A DNA stretch of 64,000 nt from Gnetum montanum (GCA_015680685.1 MNCI01016594.1:43502-107501); one strand, 5' to 3'. Shown: positions 35,050-47,436, counted from the first letter of the stretch. Notes: generated by a model not told the origin, from the letters alone. Numbers and translations: made by a program.

Positions 35050-36600
35050 AGATTCAATGCAAAAGCCTAATACTCATCTAGATGTAGCATGACTAGGCAA
35101 TAACTCTTTAGTTGGTCATATATGCAGATGTCACATCCATCATCTTATTTAGTGGTTGAGTTTATAGCCTCTTCTTCTATAGCCATTTCCCTTTTTTCCA
35201 ATTAGTGTTCTTAGCTATCTCTTGGTCCCTTTTCCTCATTTTTTTGTGGTCACTTTATTTGTTTTACATTACTCTCTCCTCTACAATTTTTATGTTAGTT
35301 GTAACTTTCTCATTTATTCATTCTGATATCTTATCCATCTTTCCTTCAACCTCACTGATAGACTTTTTTATTAGCAAGGTTTGTTGTGAAATCACCTCGT
35401 CAAGAGCTACCTCTTTTTCCTTATCATAGATGTGGACCCTTTTCTTTTGAAGAGTTAGGTCCTAGTTATTTTCCTTGACATTCTCTTGTTTACATAGCTC
35501 TCCTTCTTCTTTTGCCACCCACTCAATTAGCCTTTGTATTTGATGGAATTTTAGTTCGTATAACTAACCTTAGTCATAAATCCCTAGAGTCTCCCTCATT
35601 TCGTTATGAAGCCCATCTGTGATGTGGAAAACTTACTCTTTTTGAGAGAAATCATGGTTGGGATATCTATGTAGTAGCGAATAGTGTCTATCTAAGGCCA
35701 CATCCAAGGGTTCATGATTTTTCTACTTCCATCCTTGGATTTGTTTTCTTCGGTTGGACACTCTCACATAGGTTTGGTATGTTTCATTAAAAAGTTCCAA
35801 CATTGTGGACCATTGGTGAATGGAACTTTGTTCTAATGATCTATACCAACTTTTAGCTTCATCTATTAGTGTCCTAGGAAAGAGCTTAAGCTTTTGCCAC
35901 CTATTTTTGATATTTTGCAAGGCACAAACATCATGGAAGACTTGTAAATGATGTTGTGAATCAAAATTATAGCCTCCCCTAAATTTAGAAATGTTTTTCA
36001 TGTCAAACCACTTGATGCAGTTGTCCCTTTGATGCCTTTGGGTATTTGAATTGCCTCCCTAATCTATGTTATTCCCCTAGTAGCTAACAAGGGTTCATCT
36101 GTACTAGACACAACATGGTGATAATATATATTTCTATTTGTCTGATTGTGATGATCTTGTCTATGCTCATTTTGATGTGTTTTATTTTGCACTTGGGTTC
36201 AATTTTTATCTTTATCTTGACCCCATAGTGGAGCTCTATCTCTATACCTACATTCATCTTTGTTAGAAATAGACATTGAAGAGGAAGACGAAGATGAGGA
36301 ACTGTGAAAATCACCATGGATCCTATAGTTCTCCCCATGGTTCCTTGATTTATCTTGTCTAGGTTTAGTGGAGGTCCTAGGCCTTGAGGCCCTCCTTGAC
36401 CTAGGACTTACTTCATCTCCTCTTGAATTTTCTGTACTAGTTGAGTGTAGTCTTTTCATGTAGTATGTGTCGAAATGATCATATGAAATCCCTTCTTGAG
36501 GTTGTTCACTCCAATTTTCTTCAATATAGATCTTATCATTTCTCTTATGAGTGCTTTCATCATGTGATGCAGTCTTGGTCCTATGTGAAGAAGACATGAT
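35050..36600 (-). pseudogene. gag of the outer Athila-like element
   Basis: Minus-strand frame from an ATG at 36597 (MSSSHRTKTASHDES), 132 residues open, basic and Ser-rich (nine consecutive Ser near 36265-36295). A frame change near 36200 and further change near 36000 lead to the Retrotrans_gag core at 36001-35723 (92 residues open). Sequence below 35700 continues with HRYPNHDFSQKE, the LYELKFHQIQRLIEWVAKEE block and a Glu/Lys-rich coiled-coil part. It matches the inner element's 24480-24780 region for region. The insertion of the inner element cuts it at 35050. Confidence 0.78.
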
Positions 36601-36710
36601 TTTACCTAATAATGTGTGTGACTTAAATTATTAATATTTTTTAAAAGATATATTGTTAATGCCTTTACAGAAATCATGTATAATATAACTAATCTAGATA
36701 ACTAGCACTA

Positions 36711-36728
36711 TCCTTGGCAACAAAGCTA
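36711..36728 (-). other. primer binding site of the outer element, tRNA-Asp type
   Basis: Minus strand TAGCTTTGTTGCCAAGGA, one base inside the LTR. Compared with the tRNA-Asp PBS TGGCGCCGTTGCCGGGGA it has five transitions and one transversion. Its hits differ in part from those in the inner PBS, so the two decayed independently. Confidence 0.65.
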
Positions 36729-36729
36729 A

Positions 36730-37688
36730 TGATGAGTGGTGAGATGCCCCTTATGCCCAACCATACAAATCACAAGCGTTCATGCATGATTCGATCAAAT
36801 TTCATCGATGGAACTAGTTGTGGCATCTAGATCATTATGTCTTGATGGTAGTTTGTTGTCTTCCTACTTGGACTACTGGTAGCTTTGTCACGTATGGTTC
36901 AATCCAAAGTGAGGCATATGATAATTGATGTTGTTTCAACCTTATGCTACTCCTAATGATAATAAAGAAATCAATTATTTAACTAATTAACAATGAAAAG
37001 TAAAGTCTAAACTAGCCTATTGTCAATGAGTGTCTGTTCCCAATTTGGTATACACGTCTTAAACCCATATATCCATTACTAAGATTACCAAGTGTTATGC
37101 TACTGGGTGAACTAAGCAATAACACCACTGGGATTACTAAGTGAATATGTGTTTATACTCAAAACTGGTTGCACTCATTCTACCAATTCATTAATATGCA
37201 CGAAAACATAAATATTAACTAAGTACATGAAAAGTAAATCTAATCTAAGTTAAAGTACTACAATGAATAAGAATTAATCTCGATCTGATTGCTATTATGG
37301 AATGTGTCCAAGTACATTGCCACTTGAATAAGATGTTATACAATTGACTCAAATCCATACTATGGGCACTCACTAACTATTCTCTAAGGCTATGGAATAA
37401 AACTACAAGATTTTGGCTACTCTATTGATAAAAATTATTCCAAACCATGCACCCAAGTGCTATATTTATAGGTTAGCATACATCCCACGATATCATATAT
37501 CCAACATTACTTCTTGGACCCTGATATTAATTATTTGATATCAAGGCTCTGATATTAGATATTTGATATCATAGTTGACAAAAATAAACTTTTTATTAAA
37601 ATATATGTGACAAAATATGTTGAGGCATTTGCATCAAGGCATCTACCTTGACATGGTTGCATCAACATAGCCAACCAATGCTTCATCA
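36730..37688 (-). repeat. 5' LTR of the outer Athila-like element
   Basis: 959 bp; on the + strand it begins TGATGAG and ends TTCATCA. It aligns with 18004-18698 directly and with the inner LTRs when inverted. It interrupts a third element's gag (37689 onward). Confidence 0.82.
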
Positions 37689-38400
37689 CCTTGCCTTAGG
37701 AAATTTCAACTTCATAATGATTTTTTATATCTGACGAGACTATTCAAAATTTCTTTGTAACCTATATTTTATCAAATTCCAATCTCTAATAGGTTGACTA
37801 TTTCATCGTTCATAATCTTGGGACTCTTTTTCCCATCAAGTAGAAGCCATACCTTCTAATCTAGATTCAGCAGTAGGTATCCTCAAGTTGTCTGGCACCT
37901 CTTCCAACTAGAAATGATTTTCAAGTATATATAAATAAATTGCAAAATCATTGATGCCACCTACACCATTAAATATACTCAATTTGATGTACAAAATTGT
38001 TGTAGTATTTATGAGTGTTCTAGCAAGTCTTTCCTCATCTTCCTCATTAAGCTTGCTTGAAGAAGAAACATTGAACACTGCAGGAGTCCTTGAAGTTCTC
38101 ATCTAAGGAATAGGACTTTCTCCCATTGAAATTCTTAACTGATGGTTTCCTACACTTCCATAGATAGATTGTTCTTTCTCTTCATATCCTCCATATCCAC
38201 TTAGTTGTGAAATTTCTTCATCTAAATGTGCATGCTCTTTACCTCCACATGTCTAGATATGGCTACAGCTAACATTTCTATCTACCTTTATGTTGATTTC
38301 ATCTAACCAAGAAACCATCATCTAGAAGGTAGACTTCATGCTTTCCATGTCTTAATTCAGGGCTTGCACCTTATAATGATGGAAAATTTTTGTGCTAGAA
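37689..38400 (-). pseudogene. gag remnant of the outermost, chromovirus-like element
   Basis: Minus strand: the open frame at 38102-37908 contains YLYILENHF and continues, past a TAG, as LEEVPDN, RLEGMAST, W-E-K-E-S and PIRDWNLIKYRLQRNFE. This is the normal Retrotrans_gag pattern (W..xxExxFxxxxxxxxxKxxxAxxxLxGxAxxWW…W..xxxxLxxxF). Its sequence stops at the outer LTR (37688). Together with the chromodomain at 17848-17967 in the same orientation it may be one element split by the nested pair. Confidence 0.65.
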
Positions 38401-39190
38401 AACTAAAAGATTCCATGTGGTACAATTTAATTCATAGATCCACTAGCCTCGAAAAGAATCTAGAGCATCCTAAATGGTCTTATCGATTGCTTAGGGACTT
38501 GGAAAATCTATTAGTATGAGAAAATAAGAAATTTATGAACATGATGTGTAGCACAAATACAAGAACCAAAAAAAATGAGAAGATGTGGCAAAATAGTAAA
38601 GAATGCAAACTTAACATTAAATGCTATAAAATGTTGAAAATAAATAGGTTTAGAAGATGTAGATCAGTAGGCTTTAGAAATCCTAAAAATGCAAAAAATA
38701 TCCTTAGAATTTGATGTGGATGGTAGGATGTTTTCTATACTTAAACTATGCTAATCTCTTACCTAATCTACATAGAGTAATGGCTGCAAAATATTGCAAA
38801 AGCTCATGTTCTGTCACTGTAATGGTTCGTTGCTACTATGCAATCTTTTGACTGAAAGTATGCTTCAAATATTTTGCCAAAAGATCTTAGAAATGATGCT
38901 AAATTTGGTATAAATAGGCTTTAAAATTGCTATGCTAGCATCCATTATAGTTTTGGAGCAATACAATTTATTCCTAGGGCAAAGTGCAACATGTGGGTTT
39001 AAAGTCCAAGTGCTACATGCTACCCCACATGTTGCCATAATATGTGGGATTGAGATGTGTAGTGTATGAATTTAAAGCCCAAATTTCACATGCTACCCCA
39101 CATGCTACCATAGTGTGTAGAGCTAAAATGTATAGCATGTGAGATAAAAAGGTTAATTTTTTGTAGCATATGGAGAATTTTTACCTCTTT
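38401..39190. other. unassigned; short CACATGCTACC-type words
   Basis: AT-rich without coding content. Between 38970 and 39180 the words ACATGCTACC and GTAGCATG recur several times on both strands, as also at 41690-41770 in the Tat LTR region. Confidence 0.4.
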
Positions 39191-39375
39191 CAAGCTACCA
39201 TAAATGGAATTTGCATCTTGTTGACTATTTTTAATCTCCACAAGCTAGCATAAATAGAATTTTTAGTCTGTGAAGCATTTTTAACCTCCATAAGCTAGCA
39301 TAAATGGAATTTGCAATGTGTGGAAAAGTTTAACCTCCACAAGCTATCATAAATGGAATTTGCAACATGTGGGCT
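39191..39375 (+). repeat. 50-bp tandem repeat, 3.7 copies
   Basis: Units start at 39191, 39241, 39291 and 39340 (last one partial). Each starts [CT]AAGCTA[CGT]CATAAAT and ends TTTAA[CT]CTCCA. Copies differ by several bases. Confidence 0.85.
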
Positions 39376-39545
39376 AAAAATATCATTTTTTATTGAAACT
39401 TAATTAAAATCCTATTAATACAAGGCTATAGGATAGGATTTTTGGTAGAAAACCAAGGTAATTATTTTTACCTTCAAATCTCCACCAAGTTACAACAAAA
39501 ATCTTGGCTATGGGCTTTCATTCGTAACATGAATCTTCCCTAAGG

Positions 39546-42496
39546 TGTTTCATTGGCCCCTTTTTGTTGATGTTTCAAGGATTGACCCAAGAGACATAAA
39601 CAAAAAATATGAAACATTATCATAATTTCATCACAAATGCTCCCTCTCCATACTTTATTTTGTAGTAGTTGAATTATGCCAAGAAGTGCTCATGATGGTG
39701 AAATAAGGTCACAATAGGATGTTGAGAGTTTGGGATGTGATGTTGGTTACATTGGCTATTGGAGAATGGTCACATGGGCTAACAAAAAATTCAAAATATT
39801 GATGTCATGGAAATGGTATGGTGGTGACATGCTTGTTGATTTGAAGAGGTCCTCATGCTTTGCACTAGGAACTATTGGTTACTCAATGATGTTTGAAGTT
39901 CCAACATTGGGTAATAGGCTTCTTTGGCCACTTGGCTTTCTCTTTTTTTTTGAGATAGAGAAAGCCATTGACTTGCTTAGTTGAGGCTACATTGTCTTTT
40001 TTACTTTCTTGGCACTTTCTTTCATTTTTTATTTTTATTTTGAGGTAGTGAAGACTTCATTGGGCTTCATTGCCAAGGCTAAATTTTCATTTTTTCACTA
40101 AATGATATGTATTACATTTAGTGAACTTGATGGTGGAGAATGTCAAAGGAGATGTCACATGGTCATGGTTCATGAATGCAAAACATAGGTTTTCATTATT
40201 AGCAAGGTGAGGAAGACTACAATTTGGCTATGAGGTTATGGCTTAGTATGAGTAATAGAGATGATGTTAGGTAAGCACTATTAATAATATTGAACAAGCT
40301 AACCGAATCTTGTATATCAAGGTACCATGGTAACTTACTATTGTAATGAGTCACACCTTTGCGATGGCTTCAGGCTCATCCTCCAAGCACAACTTCAAGA
40401 GAACAACCAATCAAGTCAAAGAATAGATGTGTTTACAAAAGGTTAAATATGGTTATAAGTAGATACATGCCATTATATGTTACAATTAGTGGAACATGAG
40501 TACTTTGTTTTATGCTTTGTAGATTTAGAAAAATCTTGTAGTATTTTGAGATGTCAAAAAGAGAGACAAGGTCATGCAAGCTCACTTGTTATAGGCCATT
40601 GGAGTTGTTAACATCATTCATGCTCATTTAAGCCTATAAATAAAAGTCCAACCACTCTAAAAGAAAGCATGTAAATGTTAGATGTAATCAAGATCATGTG
40701 AATGTTCTAGTATTGCCATGCAGGGCTTTGGTGATGTCTTGGGTGAACTAAGGTTCTAGCGAGGAACTTGCTTTCAAGGTTTTCTCCTCACCATCATAGT
40801 TTAAAATGGGAAATTCGATTGAGGAATCCTTTGTGATGTTTTTAACTTGAAGGAAAAGAGAATCTAGGCCATTCCAAGGCATTAAGGTTATATGATCAAA
40901 GGCTTACATGTTCTTAGTTTAGGAATTCAAGGACAACTTGGTTGAACAACATTACTAAAAGGATCTACTTGGGCTCCAAGGCTAGTCGGATTACTTTTTT
41001 ATCTTCATAGCTTAATTTTGCATGTCAACATAAGCACATCAAGTGGCATCAACATGATCAAATTGTTAACCAATGTTAAAAAAATGCAAAATATTTTAAT
41101 AATAGAGTAAAATAAGGCTAAATAAGGTCAAAATAAAGTAAAGCAAGACTAAACAAGGTAATGTAGGGTCACTGTAAGGCAAAGCAAGCTAAAACTAGGC
41201 AAAACAAGGTAAAATATGGCCAAGAAAGGTTAAGACATGGTTAAAGCAAGGTAAAATGAGGTAAAAGCAAAGTAAAAACAAGGTAAAATGAAGTAAAAAT
41301 AAGGTTAAAAAAATCAAATATGAAAAATAAGGTTAAACAAGTTCAAATGAGGCAAGCAAGGTCAAAATAGTATTAATTAATTAAATTTAATATTTTTTAG
41401 TTAGTTTATAGTTAGAATAGAAATAAATCTAACAAAACAGGCTATAACTTAATAAAATTAGCAAAAATAAGTAATAAATTATCAAAATAATAAGTTTTCA
41501 TGGTTAAACTAGTTTAGAAAATTTGGTTTTCATCTAGGTACAATGTATCTAGTTAATCCTCTCATCAATTTTCTCACACATAGCATATGGAAAAAATTCC
41601 TCTTTTTTTATTTTATGTTTACATGTTTTGAAGGGACACTAAGCAATATATGGGCAAGTTTGGAGAAGGAAATTAGTATTTTTTTGGCCCACATGCTACC
41701 ACAACATTTGGAACTCATATTAGTAGCGTATGGGCCAAAATAGTAATTTCCCATGTGAGCATAGGAATATTAGTAGCATATAAGGATATGCATAGTCCCA
41801 ACTGTCCCAATGCCATGTGGCAATTAATCTACATTCCATGGGAACCCTAGGCCTATCAATACCCCAACCCTTGACATTTTAGGGTTTGGAAAATTTAAAA
41901 TTGGCATTCTAGGCATTTGGCATTTTTGGCAAGGCAAGGAATCCACACACCATCGTAGCTCATTGTAGACCACCACAGTCTACTGCACATTATGGTGGCC
42001 AGCTTGGTAGGCATAGACATGATGAAAAAATGTCAATTTTTGTGGCCAAACACCCTTGAGACTATGACTATGTTGTCCACTGCATCTACCATACACCACA
42101 TACCTTCTCATCCCTTCTAAAGTTAACTATGGTCAACCCTATTTGGGGTGGTGCCGCTTTCTTTCTTTCTTTCTTTCCTTTCATTTTTCAACATTTTTAC
42201 TCACATTTTGGAATTTTACTTGTATTTTCATTTTTTTAATGCACCACCATGCATTGACACCTTTGTTTTGCACTAAAAACCTTGTCTACACTCATCCCCA
42301 TTGACACCATGAACACTATGCGAACACTTAACACCATTTGGCATTGCATTCCATAAGTCCCCATTCAATCAATAAGATCATTCTAGGCACCCTATCTCTA
42401 CCTCCAGTAGGCCCTCACATGGACCCAGGGTTAGGGCCATGCACCTGTGAACCTCTTAGTATTCCATTCTAGCTATCGACATTTTTAGTTGCTATA
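39546..42496 (+). repeat. 5' LTR region of the Tat-like element (left limit tentative)
   Basis: The right part (41790-42496) is clearly the partner of 59304-59969: both contain AGGCCTATxAATA, GGCATTCTAGGCATTTGGCA and CCCTATTTGGGGTGGTG. The left limit rests on a short match, TGTTTCATTGG…TTTGTTGATGT at 39546, with 58255 onward. The middle (39.6-41.7 kb) does not align with the right copy. A (CTTT)n run lies at 42159-42180. Confidence 0.55.
41090..41372 (+). repeat. degenerate purine-rich short tandem repeat
   Basis: About 280 bases made of 8-12-bp variants of AAGGTAAAA / AAGCAAGGT. No fixed period. It lies inside the unaligned part of the 5' LTR region. Confidence 0.75.
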
Positions 42497-44000
42497 GTTT
42501 TCTAGCACTAGAAGGAGGCCCTATCTATTTTGTTCTTTCAGACTCTGTTAGTAATTATTCTGCATGCTTTCTACATCACCATTGCTAGATCTAGGCTAGC
42601 ATAGACCTAACACCCCTATGGACCTACCATGTTTAGTAGTAGCTAGACCTTAGGTTAGCACAAGGATTGTCTACCAACTGATTGGTGTAGATTGGATCCT
42701 ATCATCGGTTCCCTTGGAACCCCAAGTAGTAACCCCAAAACATCCCTTTCTATAGTTAGCTAAATTCTAGGCTCTCAGTAGAGAGTGTAGTTAGCTCTCA
42801 ATCTAGAGAATGTACTCTCCAAACTTAGCCATTTTTCTATGATTTCCAAACTTAGCCATTTTATCTAGAGTTAGTTGTTTCTTAGTAGTTTTTAGACTTA
42901 GTCATTTTTCTGCAATTTCTGGACTTAGCCATTTTTCTGTAGTTTCTAGAGTTACCCATTTTTTCTGTAATTTTTAATTAACACCATGAATTTTGAACAA
43001 CCTTTGGCATCTATTCCAAGCACACTCACTGTCCTACATACTGAATAAGAAAATAGGGTTAACCACTCTACCAATCTTTTCATGGCAGAGCCTAGGAAAT
43101 TCCTTAGGTTGTGCAACCAAGAACTTGAGTATACTATGCTCAACAATGAGTAGTACAACTTTATCTGTGCCAAGCTCCAAGCGGGCCTATTCATAGGCCA
43201 CACTGACATGGAAGCTAAGTGAGGCTATGAACTCATCCACTAAAATGAATGGGATTACATCCCTTCATTTGTTAACTTCATCCCACTTATTGAGCCTTAT
43301 TAGTGGATCCTAGCCTAGGTCATTTGAACAAATGAGAGTAAAGTAGCAACGTATTACACGGAGCCCTTACAAGAAGATTAGGATGAGTTTGAAGTTCATT
43401 TCAAGCATGAGGACTCTTTCCATACCTCCTTCTAGTGGATAATCCCAAATCTAGTCTTCCCACAATCTCGTCCACCTATCTTCCTGGAGACAATTATAGC
43501 CCCGATGTTACCTCCCAAGTCAACGCTTGTGGTGGTGACCCATCAAATGTGGTACACATGTCAAGATGTAGTACCTTCAGTTAACCTATCCTGTGTGGTA
43601 TCATCACAACCTACTTAGTCATCCCTACCAGCAAACTTCATGCCTATAGAACCCTATGTGCACATAGTGCATATTCCTTAGCCACAAATGACTCAGGTGT
43701 CTTATGCCTTGCTTGTCTCGTTGGCATCCTCTATGATGGTCCAACCCACACATGCATGGTGGGTCCTAGCAACTATGCTTATGGCATAACCAATGTAGTA
43801 AAAATCTCGTGTGGCCCCACAACCTGTAGCTAGGTTGTGGACCACGCAACTAGCACAATAGGCAACACAACTAACATAGGCTACTACTACATCCCAAGGC
43901 TTGAATTAGGCATTCCAGCTAATCCAAACCCTAACAGATGAGGTGAAGTAGCTCAAGGCCACCTCTTTTAAAATAGTTCACATGATGAACTTTTACTAGG
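42497..44000 (+). other. leader and gag N-terminal region of the Tat-like element
   Basis: Follows the 5' LTR. I could not identify a convincing PBS. From about 43000 the + strand can be read as a Gln/Pro/Thr-rich sequence with many stops that leads into the gag core. It is probably the gag N-terminus or a separate first ORF as in Ogre elements. Confidence 0.4.
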
Positions 44001-45120
44001 ATGATCCTATAAGTCCTATTGTTCCACCATTGACTCTCCCAATGGGGATCTCGCTTCCTCACGTCACTAAGTACAATGGTGAAGGGGATCCTAAAATACA
44101 CTTGGAGACCTTTCAATTTGAATGATTATTACTAAAAGCATGGCCACACACCATCATATGTGTCTTCATCATGTCACTTACTAGCAAGGTACTAGATTGG
44201 TACCAAGCATTATCTAGGGACTCAATCTCCTCTTTGGAGGATCTGTTGAGTTAGTTTGTGATGTGCTTCAAGTATAACTTGAAATTAGAAACCATCATTG
44301 ACTAGCTCATGCAAATCAAGTAAGGCCATCTAGAGCCTGTGCAAAAACTTATCCAATGCTAAAGCACTTCATTGAACGAAATTCATGAGGCAATCACTAA
44401 AACACACTTTTTGGCCATCTTCAAGGGTGTAGTTAATGACTTTATCAAATCAAAGCCATACTATCTATCCTCATTGTCCCTGAGCCAGGAATTTGCCCAA
44501 ACAAAGAGCATACACAATATTGTAGAAGCTAGCAAGGACCCAACCTACATGGCCTATAAGAACTTACACACCAAGAAGGACAAGGACAAGGGAAAACAAA
44601 CTACAACCATGACAACTATGGCCAATGAGGCCAAAACAACTAATACAAAGCTAGCGGCTAGGTTACCCAAGGGCTTGGTCAACAAAAAAATTATAGGCTC
44701 TAACACAACAACTAGAAAACCTACATCATTAATGGCAACAACACAAGTGGATCCGAGGCCAAACTTTGAGTGCAAGGATTACTCAAAGTATACCCTATTG
44801 CCCCTTAAAACTTCGAAACTTCTGGATCAACTGCTCAAGGTTGGATGCATCCAATACAAGTAGATGTTCGAGGACACTCATAAAAGGTATGATATATACT
44901 GTGAACTCTTGAGGAACCTCATGTTAGTAGCCCTGAATGAGCCTCTAGTGAAAAAACATTTTAGGCTAGATAGGTTTTGTCACTATCACCAATTGCCCGG
45001 GCATAACACTAACTTTTGATTGGCCTTGTAGAATGACCTACAATGAATGATTAATAGAGGTGAGTTGGTGCTCGATGCTACCAACCTAGTGAGGCCTCAT
45101 AACCATTCCATGAGGGTATA
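44001..45120 (+). pseudogene. gag of the Tat-like element
   Basis: Core from ISLPHVTKYNGEGDPKIHLE (about 44047) through SLTSKVLDWYQALSRDSISS and LLSxFVMCFKYNL, the Retrotrans_gag fold. The open frame 44372-44863 continues with ITKTHFLAIFKGVVNDFIK and a Lys/Thr-rich tail. A knuckle-like motif LDRFCHYHQLPGHNTN is at about 44965-45015 (C-x-x-H-x4-G-H form usual in Tat gags; the last Cys is lost). The minus-strand element at 62.7-63.9 kb has the same blocks. Confidence 0.78.
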
Positions 45121-45179
45121 CAAAGATCCTCTAAATGTAGACAATGTAGGATATGTCATCAATGCCATTAACATTGATG

Positions 45180-45900
45180 ACAACCAAGAGCTAGTGTAGT
45201 ATCCATTCATGGTTTGCATGCCCTCTGGCAACATTGGGGCCCTCTTAGCCTCCACTAGTTCAAGGTCCCCTTTCATTGTTAAAGTTTCACCTTAGGCTCT
45301 TGCAACACCCTTTATGATTAAGGTTCACTAGCATGTCACAGCAGCAATAGCTCAGCCATCCTTTATCATTAGGATGCTGCAACATGCTAATCCCTCACCT
45401 ACCCAAAGTCTAGTGATGGGTAACATGTTAGTCCCTTCTTGTCCAAAAGATAATCTTTCTGGCCACACCAACAGACCATCTAGGTGGTAGCCTGGGAGGC
45501 CTAATGAGTGCCTAGCTGATAGGATGATTAGACAACATTAGGAGATAAAGGTGCTAGGCCTCCCAAACCAGTCTCCCTTTCTACAATCCCCATGGTCAAA
45601 ACAATCGAAAAGGCCATCATTAGCAAGCCACAATTAGGCACTAATGCCTCTAAACATGCCAAACAAACCAAACCCAAATCTTCTCAATGCAAAATCCATC
45701 TATTAGATTACATGGAGGAGGTTAAGGCCAACAAAATGACAGATACTGACATTGATTTCCTAGATGCACTAGCCCAAGTCAAGCAAGCCTTAAAGCAAAA
45801 GAACATGACGTTGAGCCTATATGACTTGATTATTACCTCATCATCCCACTACAAGGTGCTAGTCTGAATGTTGACCTTCATTCCTATCATGGAGAACATC
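45180..45900 (+). pseudogene. gag-protease linker with repeated PFIIxV motifs
   Basis: Between knuckle and protease the frame has SPFIVKV, TPFMIKV and PSFIIRM at roughly 20-residue spacing (about 45270-45390). The open frame 45592-45867 (Lys-rich, then VKANKMTDTDIDFLDALAQV) follows. The last part is the conserved helix before the protease in Tat polyproteins. Confidence 0.5.
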
Positions 45901-45989
45901 CCAGTAGATGAATATTCCATCCTTGTTATGATGTTGCCTCTTGCACCATAGGAATTGAGCTTGACACCCCTAACATTCCATGATGATGC

Positions 45990-46440
45990 AATCAAGGTTG
46001 ACCTTGAGAGGGGTCAAGTCATCACAACATCCATGTTGGGTAGTGCAAGATTTGTAGGGTGCATGTTGACGATGGGGCAGCAACAAATGTCATCCCACAC
46101 ACTATCATTGACAAACTAGGCCTTGTTGAGTAGATCAAAATGACAAAAAATATATGCCTAAAATCCTTCAATGGGTTGCACATCATCATTAGGAGAATTG
46201 TCACAATAGCCTTTGTGGTAGGGGAAGAATTTCCCACTACTGTTAAGTTCATTATTGTAGAGGAAATGCTCGACTTCAACTTAATATTGGATAGGCCTTG
46301 GTTGGCCTAATTACGGGCTATCTCCTCTTCCATTTACCAAGAAATCCACCTTTCATATGAAGGTGGTGAGGTCAATATCCACAGTGACAATGTAGGCTCT
46401 CTGGCCATTAACAACATTAACATGGAGTAAGGGTTAGAGG
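45990..46440 (+). pseudogene. aspartic protease of the Tat-like element
   Basis: VDDGAATNVIPHTIIDKLGL starts at 46065, with catalytic Asp codon at 46068-46070. Then come LKSFNGLHIIIRR and the second hydrophobic motif FNLILDRPWLA (usual ILGRPWL). The final block reads IYQEIHLSYEGGEVNI. Few stops. The minus-strand copy at 61.3-61.75 kb is nearly block-for-block the same. Confidence 0.8.
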
Positions 46441-46977
46441 TGGAGTTTCTTGATGACATGTCCATAGTAAAGGATGAGGACAAAATGCATGAGGCTAACC
46501 CACCTAAATAAGCAAAAGAAGTTAGCAACCTCTTGGAGGATGCTTTATGGGCAGAATTTCCATTTGACATAGTAGATGAAGGTCAAGGGAAATACTGCAT
46601 AGTACTGTCTAGGCCCGACACACCTTCTAATCCTCACTAGGTTAGGAAGTAACTGCACAATTAAGGCATCTTCTTAGTTCAACACATGTTGGATGCCTAC
46701 TTGCCATTTGCTTTTACATTTAGCCATGCATTTCATCTTTTTCTATTTACAATGTGTTTGTCTACACATTTACATTTAGCTTTATTACTTAGATTATGCA
46801 TTATTTTACTTTGTTTACATATTTATTTTCTTTGTTTATGCATTTTGTTTAGTTTACATATTCACTCATTTGTTTTACCCTTTATCAGTCATTATCTTAT
46901 GCAAGAAAAACATAAAAATGCATAAAAATTAGAAAACCCAAAGTCACAAAAAGAGAAATAGCATTATGTGCCCCATC

Positions 46978-47212
46978 ATGGCTTAAACTGGCAATGTGTG
47001 GCCCACCATGGCCTTAAACTGGCAATGCACGGCTCACCATGGCCCTAAACTATTAATGCTTTAGCTTGAAATGGCCTTAAACTACTACTATGACCTAGAA
47101 TGGCCTTAAACTACCACTTGTAATTCTACCCCTATGGCTCAAAATGGCCTTAAACTAGCATCGACCCTTCCGCTATGGCCTTAAACTAGCATGGGACTCG
47201 CAATGGCCTAGT
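46978..47212 (+). repeat. tandem array A, about 30-bp unit ATGGCCTTAAACT…
   Basis: Seven to eight degenerate units begin ATGGC[CT][CT]TAAACT; spacing 28-44 bases. Related arrays occur at 53163-53270, 56437-56850 and, inverted, 60806-60997. Confidence 0.8.
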
Positions 47213-47436
47213 TACATTATCACCTCATAATCCCAACTTAGTGCATTAATCCATTGCATTACAAGCATAGTAAGTGCAAAATAAATAAAATATAAATAGA
47301 GTTTACACATTACACATATAACAAACACATGTATTACATATCGCATGAATAGCAATACATAGCATGAGTAGCATAAGTAGTAACAATACAACAAAAATGC
47401 AAATATTCCCAACAGTAGGGCCACATCTAGACATTC

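Larger units (their letters stand above)
18004..37688 (-). mobile_element. outer Athila-like Gypsy element, minus strand, gag only, interrupted by a related element
   Basis: Minus-strand order: 5' LTR 36730-37688, PBS 36711-36728, gag 36600-35050, interruption by the plus-strand element 22157-35049, gag tail and spacer 22156-20520, noncoding region, polypurine tract 18709-18699, 3' LTR 18698-18004 (truncated). Without the insert it is about 6.8 kb. Sequence from 20520 to about 19000 matches, in reverse, the post-integrase region of the inner element (29400-30900), but no protease, RT, RNase H or integrase is visible. It thus looks like a non-autonomous, gag-retaining derivative of the inner element's family. 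Confidence 0.75.

Noticed and set aside
44554-44775. Hydrophobic minus-strand frame opposite the Tat gag
   Set aside because: Mirror of a Lys/Thr/Ala-rich gag tail; the + strand frame is the real one.
46978-47212. CRISPR-like array
   Set aside because: Units are degenerate and irregularly spaced in a plant retroelement; there are no constant repeats with unique spacers.
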